DNA of 64,000 bases, taken from assembly GCF_029223525.1 (NCBI RefSeq), contig NZ_JARHTQ010000006.1, positions 248,001 through 312,000 on the forward strand. Direction: 5' to 3'. Below the pieces are notes generated by a model, which was not told the origin of the DNA, did no database searches, and saw nothing but the letters and a program-made list of their open reading frames with translations. The position numbers were made by a program, and so were the translations under genes. Below, one piece after another: positions 8,436 to 17,965 of the stretch; the stretch's first letter is position 1; every line of letters starts with the position of its first letter. Source of the stretch: Streptantibioticus ferralitis. Lineage in GTDB: Bacteria; Actinomycetota; Actinomycetes; Streptomycetales; Streptomycetaceae.

Positions 8436-8984
8436 CGCGCTCCCGGCCCATCGTGCGCACCCCGCGCTTCTTCGCGCCGTATCGGGTAGGCCAGCCGCAC
8501 AACCCCGCACGCAGCGCATTTGTCCTGCGACTCGAAAGGAATAGCTCGCTTCCTCTCAAGATCGATCAGCTCGGCAAGATCAAAGAAACTTCTGGACAGC
8601 AATTCTTTCAATTGTGAATCACCGCGCCGGGTCTTGCCTTACAGTCCTAATCATCAATACCGTCGGACATCCACCCGGATCGGCCATCAGGGAAGGGCGG
8701 CCCTAGGGGACCCCAGGGGAGGGGGCTCGATAGGCCGCGATGGAACCGATACGGGGCGCGGTAGGGGGGTGCCGTGCTCGGACACTGCGCATGTGCCGAG
8801 CCGCGCGCCGCGCGGCCGGTCACGTACGCCAACTCACCGGGCCTGCAAGGAGCCGGATTCAGCCATGGGCAATCCCGCCTTGGGCGAAGACGGCGTAGGC
8901 CGGGTGTGACCCCCCTTTCGAACCGGACCCACGACACGGGCCGCCCGGTGCGGGCGGTCGACCGGACGAGAGGGAAACGGACTC
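8436..8984 (+). other. 549-bp gene-free leader upstream of the glycosyltransferases
   Basis: No convincing gene. The left part (8500-8680) is AT-richer and may hold a promoter; the right 300 bp is very GC-rich with several possible stems. One perfect hairpin, CCGCCCG-gtg-CGGGCGG (8941-8957), lies 27 bp before the ATG at 8985. A long-range pairing GGTCAC (8818-8823) with GTGACC (about 8906-8911) is possible. I compared it by eye with common riboswitch cores (c-di-AMP, c-di-GMP, cobalamin) and could not assign it. Confidence 0.35.
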
Positions 8985-9827
8985 ATGAGCTCGTTTGTTC
9001 AACCAGCCATGCCCGGATCAACCATAAGTTCGAATCCACCCACGAATCCCACCAGCACTCCGGTGCACTTCCGGCCGGTTTCCTCGCACTTGGCGATCGC
9101 ACCGCCGGTCAGCGTCGTGATCCCGGCGATGAACGAGGCGGAGAATCTTCCGCATGTGTTCGCCACACTTCCGCCCTGGATCCATGAAGTAATCCTGGTA
9201 GATGGCCACTCCACCGATGACACCGTGAAAGTCGCGCGTGAGCTGTGGCCGTCGGTCACCGTCGTCGAACAGCGCGGTCGCGGCAAGGGGGACGCGCTGA
9301 TCAGCGGATTCGCGGCGTGCACCGGCGAGATCATCGTGATGGTGGACGCCGACGGCTCGGCCGACGGCAACGAGATCGTCAGTTATGTGTCAGCCCTGGT
9401 CTCCGGGGCCGACTTCGCCAAGGGCTCGCGCTTCGCCAACGGCGGCGGCACCGACGACATGACACCCATCCGCAAGCTCGGCAACTGGGCGCTGTGCGCA
9501 CTGGTCAACGCCAAGTTCGGCGCCCGCTACACCGACCTGTGCTACGGCTACAACGCCTTCTGGAGACACTGCCTGGACCACATCGGGCTGGACTGCGCCG
9601 GTTTCGAGGTGGAGACCCTGATGAACATCCGAGTGGTCAAGGCCGGCCTGAAGGTCCAGGAGATTCCCAGCCACGAGCATCTGCGCATCCACGGCGCGAG
9701 CAACCTGCGGGCGGTCCGGGACGGCTTGCGCGTCCTCAAGGTCATCGTGCGCGAGCGCAGATCACGTCGGCTGCGCTCGCGTCCCGCGGTGCTGCCGGCC
9801 AGCGCCAGTCTGGGGGAGGGTTCTTGA
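8985..9827 (+). CDS. Glycosyltransferase family 2 (dolichol-phosphate-mannose-synthase-like)
   Basis: 280 aa, ATG 8985 with GAGAGGGA upstream. A Pro/Ser/Thr-rich leader of about 40 residues is followed by the GT-A fold: VVIPAMNEAENL, LVDGHSTDDT and the metal-binding VDADGSAD. The pattern ADFAKGSRFANGGGT and the late LCYGYNAFWR are typical of polyprenyl-phosphate sugar transferases. No membrane segment is seen. It probably transfers a sugar from an NDP-donor to a lipid carrier at the inner membrane. Its stop overlaps the next TTG start (TTGA 9824-9827). Confidence 0.93.
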   Translation: MSSFVQPAMPGSTISSNPPTNPTSTPVHFRPVSSHLAIAPPVSVVIPAMNEAENLPHVFATLPPWIHEVILVDGHSTDDTVKVARELWPSVTVVEQRGRGKGDALISGFAACTGEIIVMVDADGSADGNEIVSYVSALVSGADFAKGSRFANGGGTDDMTPIRKLGNWALCALVNAKFGARYTDLCYGYNAFWRHCLDHIGLDCAGFEVETLMNIRVVKAGLKVQEIPSHEHLRIHGASNLRAVRDGLRVLKVIVRERRSRRLRSRPAVLPASASLGEGS

Positions 9828-10837
9828 GCACGGAGACCGTCTCCGTGGTGATCTGCGTGTACACCGAGGACCGCTGGGGCGACATCCTCGCCGCGGTGGC
9901 CTCGGTGCAGGCGCAGAGCTTCCCGGCACACGAAACACTGCTCGTGGTGGACCACAACCCCACGCTGCTCGCCCGGCTGCGCGAACGGTACGAGGCCGAC
10001 GGCACCGTCACCGTCCTGCCCAACGCCGGGCCCCGCGGCCTGTCCGCGGGCCGCAACACCGGGATCGACCGGTCCACCGGCTCGGTCATCGCGTTCCTCG
10101 ACGACGACGCGGTCGCCGAGCCGGACTGGCTGCGGCACTTCGTGGCGGCCTACCAGGACCACCGGGTGATGGCGGTGGGCGGCAGGACCATGCCCGCCTG
10201 GGCCTCCGGCCGCCGCCCCGCCTGGTTTCCGCCCGAGTTCGAGTGGGTGGTGGGCTGCACCTATCGGGGCCTGCCGCCCGGCCGGGTCCGGGTGCGCAAT
10301 GTGCTGGGCGGCAACGCCTCGTTCCGGCGCGCCGCGTTCGAGGCCGCGGGCGGTTTCGCGACCGGGATCGGCCGGGACGGCGACAAGCGCCCGCTCGGCT
10401 GCGAGGAGACCGAGCTGTGCATCCGGCTGCAGCGTGCCCGCCCGGACGCGCTGCTGCTGATCGACGACCGTGCGGTCATCCACCACCGGGTGCCGCCCGC
10501 ACGGGAGCGGTTCGGGTACTTCCGTACCCGCTGCTACGCCGAGGGGCTGTCCAAGGCGCTGGTGACCCGCAGCGTCGGCGCCGAGGCGGGGCTTGAGACC
10601 GAACGCCGTTACACCACAAGGGTGTTGCCGTCGGGCGTACTGCGCGGCGTGCGGGACGCGTTGCGGGGCCGGCCTGACGGCCTGGCCCGGGCCGGCGCGA
10701 TCGTGGCCGGCGTGGCGACGGCCGCGGCCGGCTACGCCGTCGGAACCGTGCGTTCCCATCGCGGCGGCGGCCGTTTCGTGATCGCCGCCGCAGAGCCCGC
10801 CGGGCCGGACGGACGGACGAGAGGAGCAGCGGTATGA
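9824..10837 (+). CDS. Glycosyltransferase family 2
   Basis: 337 aa from TTG 9824 with GGGGGAGGG four bases upstream. GT-A features are VVICVYTEDRW, GLSAGRNTGIDRS and the DXD-like LDDDAVAEPDW, followed by the acceptor-side motif GCEETELCIRLQ. A weakly hydrophobic stretch near residues 290-310 may touch the membrane. It probably extends the glycan begun by the preceding transferase. ATGA overlap (10834-10837) couples it to the deacetylase. Confidence 0.92.
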   Translation: MSTETVSVVICVYTEDRWGDILAAVASVQAQSFPAHETLLVVDHNPTLLARLRERYEADGTVTVLPNAGPRGLSAGRNTGIDRSTGSVIAFLDDDAVAEPDWLRHFVAAYQDHRVMAVGGRTMPAWASGRRPAWFPPEFEWVVGCTYRGLPPGRVRVRNVLGGNASFRRAAFEAAGGFATGIGRDGDKRPLGCEETELCIRLQRARPDALLLIDDRAVIHHRVPPARERFGYFRTRCYAEGLSKALVTRSVGAEAGLETERRYTTRVLPSGVLRGVRDALRGRPDGLARAGAIVAGVATAAAGYAVGTVRSHRGGGRFVIAAAEPAGPDGRTRGAAV

Positions 10838-11646
10838 CCACTGCTGGGGTGCCGATATTGATGTACCACGCGGTCGCTGCCGCTCCGGCGAAGGCGGCGC
10901 GTGGGCTCTCGGTGGCACCGGCGGCGTTCGCCGAGCAGATGGAACTGCTGGCGGATCGCGGCTTCACACCGCTGACCACCCGGCAGTTGGCCGCGGTCTG
11001 GCGGGACGGGCGGCGTGCGCTGCCCGCCCGGCCGGTGCTCATCACGTTCGACGACGGATACGAGGGCGTGCACCGGCACGCCCTGCCGGAACTGCTGCGG
11101 CACGGCTTCCCGGCCACGCTGTTCACCTCGACGGGCTGGATGCGCGGGCGCGGCGCGGAGGACCATGCGCCCGGCGCGCCGGACACCACGCTCGACTGGG
11201 ACCAGGTGCGTGAGCTGGCGGCGTCGGGCGTGGAGATCGGCGGGCACAGCCACAGCCATCCGCAACTGGACCAACTCTCCGACGAGCGACTGTGGTTCGA
11301 GGTGCTGCGCTGCAAGGAGATCCTCGCCGAGGAGCTCGACTCGCCACCGATCTCCTTCGCGTACCCGTACGGCTACTCCAGCCAGCGGGTGCGGCGCACC
11401 GTGCGCACCGCGGGGTTCGGCATCTCGCTGGCGGTGGGCAACCGGCTGGCCGCCCGCGCCCAGGGGCCGTACGCACTGCGGCGGGTCACGGTGCGCCGGT
11501 CCACCTCGATAGCGGAGTTCGAACGACTCGTCGAGGGCCGCGCCGTTGCCCGGAGCTTCGCCAAGGACCGGGCGTTGACAAAGAGTTATGCCATGGTGCG
11601 CAGAACCCGCCGAGCACTGGGGAAGGTACGCGGAGCCCGTGTCTGA
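10834..11646 (+). CDS. Polysaccharide deacetylase (NodB family)
   Basis: 270 aa. NodB motif 1 is LITFDDGYEG (general base and metal Asp), motif 2 is GGHSHSHPQLDQ (metal His pair), and SFAYPYGYSS matches motif 3. These metal-dependent enzymes remove N- or O-acetyl groups from sugars. No signal peptide or N-terminal anchor is visible, so it would act inside the cell, perhaps on a lipid-linked intermediate, unless exported in another way. It overlaps both neighbours. Confidence 0.92.
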   Translation: MTTAGVPILMYHAVAAAPAKAARGLSVAPAAFAEQMELLADRGFTPLTTRQLAAVWRDGRRALPARPVLITFDDGYEGVHRHALPELLRHGFPATLFTSTGWMRGRGAEDHAPGAPDTTLDWDQVRELAASGVEIGGHSHSHPQLDQLSDERLWFEVLRCKEILAEELDSPPISFAYPYGYSSQRVRRTVRTAGFGISLAVGNRLAARAQGPYALRRVTVRRSTSIAEFERLVEGRAVARSFAKDRALTKSYAMVRRTRRALGKVRGARV

Positions 11647-14600
11647 GACGACCACCCAGCAGACATCCGGTACGAGCACATCCGGCCAGCGGGCACCCGG
11701 TCACGGAACGGCGGGCTCCGACGTCGCCACCGAACGTCCGCCCAGACCCGGTCGGCTGCGGCTGCCCGGACGACGCGGCGGGGGCGATCCGCTGTTCCGC
11801 AACGCCTATGCGTTGATGCTCAACACCGGGGTCTCCGCGGTGCTCGGGCTCGGCTACTGGCTGGTCGCCGCCCGCTACTACAGCGACAACGCGGTGGGCA
11901 GGGGCTCGGCCGCGATCGCGGCGATGAAGTTCCTCGCCGGGATCACGGCGGTCACCCTCACCGGTGCGCTGGCCAGGTTCATCCCGGTGGCGGGCAAGCG
12001 CACCGGCAGGCTCGTCTCCGCCACCTATGTGCTGAGTTCGCTGATAGTGGCGGCTGCCGCCGGGGTCTTCCTGCTCACGCTGGGGTTGTGGGGGCCCTCG
12101 TACCACTTCCTGAGCGGTGTGGTGCCGGGGCTGGCCTTCGTCGGCGCGGTGGTCGCCTGGTCGGTGCTCACCCTGCAGGACGGGGTGTTGACCGGGTTGC
12201 GCAGCGCGGTGTGGGTGCCGTTCGGCAACACGGTGTTCTCCGCCGCCAAACTCGCCCTGCTGGTGGTGCTGGCCACCGTGATCCCGGCGACCGGGGTCTT
12301 CGTCTCATGGGTCGCGGCCATCGCGCTGTCTGTGCTGCCGCTCGGCTGGCTGGTCTTCCGACGGCTGATCCCCCGTCATGTCAGGGCGACGGAGGGCAAG
12401 ACCGATCCGCCGACAGGCCGGGAGATCGGGCGGTTCCTCGCCGGGGACTACACGGGGTCGCTGTTCGCACTCGCGGTGGTCTATCTGGTGCCGGTCATCG
12501 TCGCGGCGCGGATCAGCGCGGAGGACAACGCGTACTTCTACATCACCTCGACGATCGGCGGCACGGTCGATCTGCTGGCGATCAACATGGGCTCCTCGCT
12601 GACCGTCGAAGGTGCGCACGACCCGTCGCGGATCGCCGAGAACTGCCGGGCCGCGCTGCGCCGGATGGCCCGGATCATGGTTCCGATCTGCATGTTCCTG
12701 GTGGTCTTCGCCCCGCAGATACTCCATGTCTTCGGCGCGGGGTACGCGGCCGAGGGCGGCCCGTTGCTGCGGTTCATGGCGATCGCCTCGCTCACCCGGG
12801 TGCTGTTCGAGGCGTACTTCGGGGTGCTGCGCGCCCAGAGCCGCACCTCTCGGATCGCCGTGCTCCAGGGCCTGCTGTGCGCGCTGGTGCTGGGGTCGAC
12901 GCTGCTACTGCTGCCGTCGCTGGGCATCGTGGGCGCGGGCGTGGCGGAGCTGGCCAGTCAGACGGTGATCGCGGTGATCGCCTGCTTCGGTCTGGCGCGG
13001 ATACTGCGGGCCCCGGCGCCCGCCCCGGCACCGGTCGTGGAACCGCCCGCGCCGGTCCCACTCGACACCGACACGCTGGTCTTCGGCACCCGTTGGGCGC
13101 TGCGCGCCGCGGTCGACCAGGACACCCTTCCGCTCGGGGTCCGGCTGGACTTCGACCATCTGGAGCGGCGGCCGTATGTCCCCCCGCATCCGCAGACCAA
13201 CCAGGAGTCGCGGTCCGAAGGGGTCACACCGCATCCGGTCTCGGCGCCACCGCCCGCACAGACAGCTCCGGAGCCGCGGATTCCGGTGCGCGAGCGGGTG
13301 GCGCGCTGGTCCTGGGCGGCGCTTGGCGGCTGGCTGACGCTGGCCGTGGCGCTGGCGCTGTACTGGCTGCCGCTGCGCGGGATGAACGACGCCTCGCTGG
13401 ACGGGATGAACGGTCTCGGGCTGATCTCGGTACTGCCGCATCTCACTCTGGTGGGTACGGCGTTGCTGGTGGTGGCGTTCTGCTGGGCGCTGGCGCTGCG
13501 CGGCTGCCGGCCCTGGCTGCTGCTCGCCGTTCTGCTGACGACCGTGGTGTCGCTGCACGCGGTTCCCGCCGTGCTGGAGTCACAGCCGCGCTTCCCGACC
13601 GCCTGGCAGCACGCGGGGTTCATCGAGTACATCACCAGAACCGGCAACGCGGTCCCCTACCTTGACGCGCGCTTCTCCTGGCCGGGCTTCTTCGCGGGCG
13701 TCGCACTGGTCACCAGGGCCTGCGGGATCACCGACCTCACAGAGGTGCTGCGCTGGTGGCCGCTGGCGGTCGAACTGCTCTATCTGGCACCGCTGATGCT
13801 GCTGCTGCACGCGATACGGGCGAGCTGGCGTGCCAAGTGGTGTGCGGCCTGGCTGTTCGTGCTGTGCGGTTGGGTCGGCCAGGACTACTTCTCACCGCAG
13901 TCGATCAACTACTTCTTCTACATCATGTTCGTGGCCGTGCTGCTGGTCTGGTTCCGCTCAACACGGAGCGAGGGCGGCAAGCGGCTGCCGGGCGAGGCGG
14001 AGGCGCGCCCGGCAGGCCGGGCCGACCGGGCGATTCTGCTCGGTGTCCTGGTGGCGCTCTTCGCGGCGTCCGTGGTCAGCCATCAGCTCACCCCGTTCGT
14101 CATGCTCGGGGTGGCGGCGGCGCTGGTGATCTGGAAGCGCTCCACGCTGTACGGGCTGCCGCTGCTGTGCGGGGTCATGGTGATCGCCTGGGTGGGCTTC
14201 CTGGCCGAGCCGTACTGGTCCGGGCACTTCAACGAACTGTTCGGCGGTATGGGTTCGCTGGGCGGCAATCTCTCCTCCAGCGTCTCCGGTCGCATCCAGG
14301 GCGGCTCCCCCGTCCACAAACTGGTGCTGTACTCGCGGGTGCTGCTGGCGGCGAGCGTGATGACGCTCGCCGCCTTCGGCTGGCTGCGCAGACGGCGGGC
14401 GGGGATCAGCGATCGGGCGCTGCTGATCCTGCTGCTGATCCCGTTTCTGGGGTTCGGCATGCAGTCGTACGGCGGCGAGATGGCGCTGCGGGTCTTCCTC
14501 TTCGCGCTGCCGGGCGCGAGCGTGCTGGCGGCGCTGGCACTCTTCCCGCGCGCCGGGTCGGACCGCTCCTGGCCGGGGCTGGTCGCCGCGCTGCTGGCGG

Positions 14601-15292
14601 GCCTTGTGCTCATGGGAGGCTTCCTGATGGCCCGTTGGGGCAACGAGACGTTCGAGCGGGTCCGCACCGGAGAGGTCGCGGCCATGGACTACGTGTACGA
14701 CCATGACGCGCCGTCCGCCCGGCTGCTGTGGCCGAGCAAGGACCCGGCCAACGATCCGACGCCCAACCTGCCGTGGATGGCCCGGGACATGGAGCGGGTC
14801 AACTACCGCGGGGTGCCGGCGCCGCGCGATCCGTCACAGGTCGGCGCGATGGTCGCGGACCTGAAGGCGGCGGGCCCGCAGTCGTATCTGTTGATCACCT
14901 CCGGTACCGCCACCTATCTGCAGCTGGACGCGGGCTACCCGGCCGACTGGCGTATCCGCGTGGTGGCCGGACTCGACGCCCGCAAGGACCTGCGGAAGGT
15001 GATGTCCAACCCGGATGCCGCCGTCTACCAGCTGGCGGACCCGCCCGCGGGGACCGTACCGCGTCCGGTCGTCGGCAAGGTCGGCCCGGTGGTGACGTGG
15101 ACGCCGTGGACGGTGGTGGGTTCGATCGCGGCGGCGTTGCTGATGGTGCTGCTCGGCGCCCGCGAGGTGGTACGTGTCCTGGTTCCGGAGGGCAGGCGGC
15201 GGCGCGGTATGAAGGTGTCGTTCTACCTGGCGCTGCCACTGCTCGCGGTGTTCCTCGCCTCCCTGGTGGACCGCTTCACGACGTTGAGCTGA
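11639..15292 (+). CDS. Wzx-like flippase fused to large Wzy-like membrane protein
   Basis: 1217 aa from GTG 11639, which lies just inside the upstream stop. Residues about 45-460 look like a polysaccharide-lipid flippase (FRNAYALMLNTGVSAVLGLGYWLVAARYYS, about 12 spans). A Pro-rich, probably cytoplasmic linker (about 470-565) follows. From about 570 a second polytopic region with at least ten spans and a large loop (YFSPQSINYFFYIMF) resembles polymerase or membrane glycosyltransferase proteins. One chain could thus flip and polymerise repeat units. Its TGA is 2 bp from the stop of the convergent GH39-like gene. Domain functions are inferred from topology. Confidence 0.8.
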   Translation: MSETTTQQTSGTSTSGQRAPGHGTAGSDVATERPPRPGRLRLPGRRGGGDPLFRNAYALMLNTGVSAVLGLGYWLVAARYYSDNAVGRGSAAIAAMKFLAGITAVTLTGALARFIPVAGKRTGRLVSATYVLSSLIVAAAAGVFLLTLGLWGPSYHFLSGVVPGLAFVGAVVAWSVLTLQDGVLTGLRSAVWVPFGNTVFSAAKLALLVVLATVIPATGVFVSWVAAIALSVLPLGWLVFRRLIPRHVRATEGKTDPPTGREIGRFLAGDYTGSLFALAVVYLVPVIVAARISAEDNAYFYITSTIGGTVDLLAINMGSSLTVEGAHDPSRIAENCRAALRRMARIMVPICMFLVVFAPQILHVFGAGYAAEGGPLLRFMAIASLTRVLFEAYFGVLRAQSRTSRIAVLQGLLCALVLGSTLLLLPSLGIVGAGVAELASQTVIAVIACFGLARILRAPAPAPAPVVEPPAPVPLDTDTLVFGTRWALRAAVDQDTLPLGVRLDFDHLERRPYVPPHPQTNQESRSEGVTPHPVSAPPPAQTAPEPRIPVRERVARWSWAALGGWLTLAVALALYWLPLRGMNDASLDGMNGLGLISVLPHLTLVGTALLVVAFCWALALRGCRPWLLLAVLLTTVVSLHAVPAVLESQPRFPTAWQHAGFIEYITRTGNAVPYLDARFSWPGFFAGVALVTRACGITDLTEVLRWWPLAVELLYLAPLMLLLHAIRASWRAKWCAAWLFVLCGWVGQDYFSPQSINYFFYIMFVAVLLVWFRSTRSEGGKRLPGEAEARPAGRADRAILLGVLVALFAASVVSHQLTPFVMLGVAAALVIWKRSTLYGLPLLCGVMVIAWVGFLAEPYWSGHFNELFGGMGSLGGNLSSSVSGRIQGGSPVHKLVLYSRVLLAASVMTLAAFGWLRRRRAGISDRALLILLLIPFLGFGMQSYGGEMALRVFLFALPGASVLAALALFPRAGSDRSWPGLVAALLAGLVLMGGFLMARWGNETFERVRTGEVAAMDYVYDHDAPSARLLWPSKDPANDPTPNLPWMARDMERVNYRGVPAPRDPSQVGAMVADLKAAGPQSYLLITSGTATYLQLDAGYPADWRIRVVAGLDARKDLRKVMSNPDAAVYQLADPPAGTVPRPVVGKVGPVVTWTPWTVVGSIAAALLMVLLGAREVVRVLVPEGRRRRGMKVSFYLALPLLAVFLASLVDRFTTLS

Positions 15293-15294
15293 GC

Positions 15295-16683
15295 TCAGCG
15301 GTTGGTCCAACTGACCGCGTACGGGCCCAGGTTGACGGCCTTGCCGTCGATGTGGGCGGTGATCTGCTGGTCGGTGGTGTTCACGGCGAGGAGCGTCCGG
15401 TCGCTCGCGAGTACCCGCACCTTCGTGTTGTCGACCGTCACCGACCGGAAGGCCGTGCCCGGCGGAAAGGCGGCGGCGAAGCGCCGTAGCAGGTTCATCA
15501 TGGGCAGCGGTGTGCCGCCTTGTTGGTCGGCCCCGGTGCCGGTCCACAGGCAGCCCGAGCAGTCGCCGCTCTCGGACTCCGGATTCCAGTAGAAGGCGGT
15601 GTCCGTGCCGCCCTCGGCGAGCTGCGTCATGGCGGTGGCCTGGACCGCCATGAGCCGGTTCTCCGGCCAGACGGTGTGGTCCGGCTTGACGTACCACTCG
15701 GCCCACCACAGGGGCAGTCCGGTGTCCTGGCGCAGCCAGCGGCTCAGGTCGTTGAACTTCTCGGTGGCGGTGAAGTCATCGGGGACCAGGGCGCCGTCGT
15801 GGGTGGTACTCGATCCGTCGACGACCAGGAAGTCGGCGCCCGCCTTGTTGCGCTTCCAGTAGTCGAGGGCATCGACGACCCGCTGGTCGAGGCTGCCCCA
15901 GGGGCCGCTGACGGAGGAGGAGTTGTCCTTGGAGCCGGGTGGCATGCTGTCCATGTTCAGGTAAGGACCGCCCACCATGTTCCGCGGGTTGACGCCCTTG
16001 ACCGCCCGGTAGGCGAGGTTGTACAGGCGGGTGTAGTCCTCGTAGTCCCAGCGCTGCGCACTGTCGTTCCAGAAGCCCTTGAACTCGTTCCACACGATGA
16101 AGTCGTGGACGTCCGGGTAGCGTTGGGCGACCTTGGCGGCCAGTTGGGCGAAGTCGGCGTAGTGGTCCGGGGTGGGCGCGGCCTCGATGCGCGACCAGTC
16201 GGTGGCGCCCCGGGCGCCGCCCTTCATCCAGTCGGGCGCACAGCACAGGGTGATCACGGGTGTGCCGCCGGTCTTGCGGATCAGGGCGATACGGCTGTCC
16301 AGGCCGTTGAAGTCGTACTGGCCGGGCGAGGGCTCGGGGTTGTCGGCGCCCCAGCCCATGATGGCCTGGTTCTGCGGCAGCGGCTGGGCGGCCAGCAGTC
16401 TGCCCGCACTGTCCTCGGCCGCCGCGGTACCGCGGTCGGCGCTGTACTCGGTGTGGGTGAAGCCCCAGCCGAGCCGGGCACTGGGCGACTGGCCGGAGCC
16501 GGGGGTTCCGTAGACGCCGGGCGCCGCGGTGCCGGTGGACCGTTCGGCGACACCGTGCCCTGTGGTGTCGAACATGGTCAGCAGGAGGCCAAGCCCCACC
16601 GTCGCGACGGCGATCAGCACGACGACGCGTTGCCGACCGGCGCGTAAGAGGCCGAATCTCCCGGCCGCATGACGAGCGCTCAC
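15295..16683 (-). CDS. GH39-like secreted or anchored glycoside hydrolase
   Basis: 462 aa with an N-terminal hydrophobic helix (about 19-40, VVVLIAVATVGLGLLLTMF) after a basic stretch, giving a signal anchor. The barrel carries clan-A catalytic acids: IVWNEFKGFW (acid/base Glu after Asn) and LWWAEWYVKP (nucleophile Glu). CSGC and CC pairs suggest extracellular disulfides. It lies tail to tail with the flippase/polymerase gene, so it probably trims or releases the same glycan. GH39 assignment is tentative; other clan-A families remain possible. Confidence 0.78.
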   Translation of the reverse strand: MSARHAAGRFGLLRAGRQRVVVLIAVATVGLGLLLTMFDTTGHGVAERSTGTAAPGVYGTPGSGQSPSARLGWGFTHTEYSADRGTAAAEDSAGRLLAAQPLPQNQAIMGWGADNPEPSPGQYDFNGLDSRIALIRKTGGTPVITLCCAPDWMKGGARGATDWSRIEAAPTPDHYADFAQLAAKVAQRYPDVHDFIVWNEFKGFWNDSAQRWDYEDYTRLYNLAYRAVKGVNPRNMVGGPYLNMDSMPPGSKDNSSSVSGPWGSLDQRVVDALDYWKRNKAGADFLVVDGSSTTHDGALVPDDFTATEKFNDLSRWLRQDTGLPLWWAEWYVKPDHTVWPENRLMAVQATAMTQLAEGGTDTAFYWNPESESGDCSGCLWTGTGADQQGGTPLPMMNLLRRFAAAFPPGTAFRSVTVDNTKVRVLASDRTLLAVNTTDQQITAHIDGKAVNLGPYAVSWTNR

Positions 16684-16728
16684 CTTGGCACTGTAAGGCG
16701 GAGAAGCACGCGTAACGACCGTTTTGGT

Positions 16729-16745
16729 AAACCCTGTGAGGGTTT
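16729..16745. promoter_or_regulatory. Dyad AAACCCT-gtg-AGGGTTT
   Basis: A perfect 7-bp inverted repeat centred in the divergent spacer between the GH39-like gene and the AAA ATPase, extended on the outside by GG/CC. It is far AT-richer than its surroundings. Since both neighbours start here, an operator is more likely than a terminator. Confidence 0.45.
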
Positions 16746-16807
16746 TCCTTGTCGATCAACCCGGAAAAAGCCGCGCGACCCCGGCAGTTCTGCCGGATCA
16801 TGGCGTC

Positions 16808-17929
16808 ATGCCCGCGATGAGCCCGCCCGATGACCACCTGCCCGACGCAGCGCTGCCGATCCGGCTGAACACCGCGGGCAACGACTCACCGTCCGACATC
16901 GTGGACGCCATGCTGCTCGGCCGGTTCGCCTCCGGCGCCCAGCCGTACGCGCGCGGCCACTCGGTGCAGCGCGTCAGATCGGGGGTCACACTGCTGCCGG
17001 GCGGCGCTCGGGTGTTGCGGTCGGCGGCCGAGAAGGACCGCCGCGCGGTGCTCGCCGAGGGTGACGGCTGGACGATCCTGGTGTCCCGGTGGAAGCGCGG
17101 GGCGGATGTCACCGTCACCGCGGTCGAGGACGAGCTGGCGCGGCGGATCCTCGACCAGGTGCTGGACGGTGCGGAGGACGAGCCGGAACCGCAGCCGGAG
17201 TTGGTGCAGATGGGCTTCTGGCACTTCTCGCACCGCCGGGGCCCGGTCCGCAACGCGCGCGCCATCACCGCGTCGACCTGGGAGGAGGTGCGGGGCAACT
17301 ACACCGCGCCGGTCGCCGACGCGATGGACACCCTGATGAAGCTGACGCCCGAGGGCATCACCGGTCGGCTGCTGCTCCTGCACGGGCCGCCGGGCACCGG
17401 AAAGACCTCGTGCCTGCGTACCCTGGCGCGCTCCTGGCGGGACTGGTGCCAGGTGGACTGCGTACTGGACCCCGAGCGGCTGTTCAACGATCCCGGCTAT
17501 CTGATGGACCTCGCCATCGGCGAGGAGGACAGCGAGTTCGGCGGCGAGCCCGCGCCCCGTTGGCGGCTGCTGCTGCTTGAGGACTGCGACGAGCTGATCC
17601 GCGGCCAGGCCAAGCACACCGCGGGCCAGGCGCTGTCCCGGCTGCTCAATCTGACCGACGGCCTGCTGGGGCAGGGCCGCAACGTCCTGGTCGGCATCAC
17701 CACCAACGAGGAGTTGGAGCGGCTGCACCCCGCGGTGGTACGGCCGGGCCGCTGCCTGAGCCGGATCGAGGTGGGGCCGCTGACCCGCGAGGAGGCGGTC
17801 GCCTGGCTCGGTACGGCGGAGGGCGTCGGGCGCGACGGCTCGACGCTCGCGGAGCTGTACGCGCTGCGCCGGGGCACGGCGCCCCTGCTGCCCACCCAGG
17901 CCGAGGCCACGGACGGCCTGTACCTCTAG
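16808..17929 (+). CDS. AAA-family ATPase with DUF5925-like N-terminus
   Basis: About 373 aa from ATG 16808 (ATG 16817 is nearly as good). The N-terminal half has the conserved GNDSPSDIVDAMLLGRFA and GFWHFSHRRGPVRNAR segments of a Streptomyces family. The C-terminal half is an AAA domain: Walker A LLHGPPGTGKTS, Walker B LLLLEDCDE, sensor-like VLVGITTNEE and arginine-finger region HPAVVRPGRC. It may be a chaperone-like remodeller of unknown target. Not in a recognisable operon; the CoA-transferase starts 37 bp later on the same strand. Confidence 0.85.
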   Translation: MPAMSPPDDHLPDAALPIRLNTAGNDSPSDIVDAMLLGRFASGAQPYARGHSVQRVRSGVTLLPGGARVLRSAAEKDRRAVLAEGDGWTILVSRWKRGADVTVTAVEDELARRILDQVLDGAEDEPEPQPELVQMGFWHFSHRRGPVRNARAITASTWEEVRGNYTAPVADAMDTLMKLTPEGITGRLLLLHGPPGTGKTSCLRTLARSWRDWCQVDCVLDPERLFNDPGYLMDLAIGEEDSEFGGEPAPRWRLLLLEDCDELIRGQAKHTAGQALSRLLNLTDGLLGQGRNVLVGITTNEELERLHPAVVRPGRCLSRIEVGPLTREEAVAWLGTAEGVGRDGSTLAELYALRRGTAPLLPTQAEATDGLYL

Positions 17930-17965
17930 GGCCGAGGCTGTCGCCGGCCGTAGCATTATGGGTGC

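Noticed and set aside
8690-8985. Possible riboswitch
   Set aside because: Conserved cores of c-di-AMP, c-di-GMP-I, cobalamin, ZTP, SAH and guanidine-III switches were compared from memory and none matched.
9020-9045. GTTCGAATCCACC, like a tRNA T-arm
   Set aside because: It lies inside the N-terminal coding part of the glycosyltransferase, and no acceptor stem, D-arm or anticodon arm can be built around it.
11588-11638. Earlier start for the flippase-polymerase gene
   Set aside because: It would lie wholly inside the deacetylase gene; GTG 11639 gives the usual short overlap.
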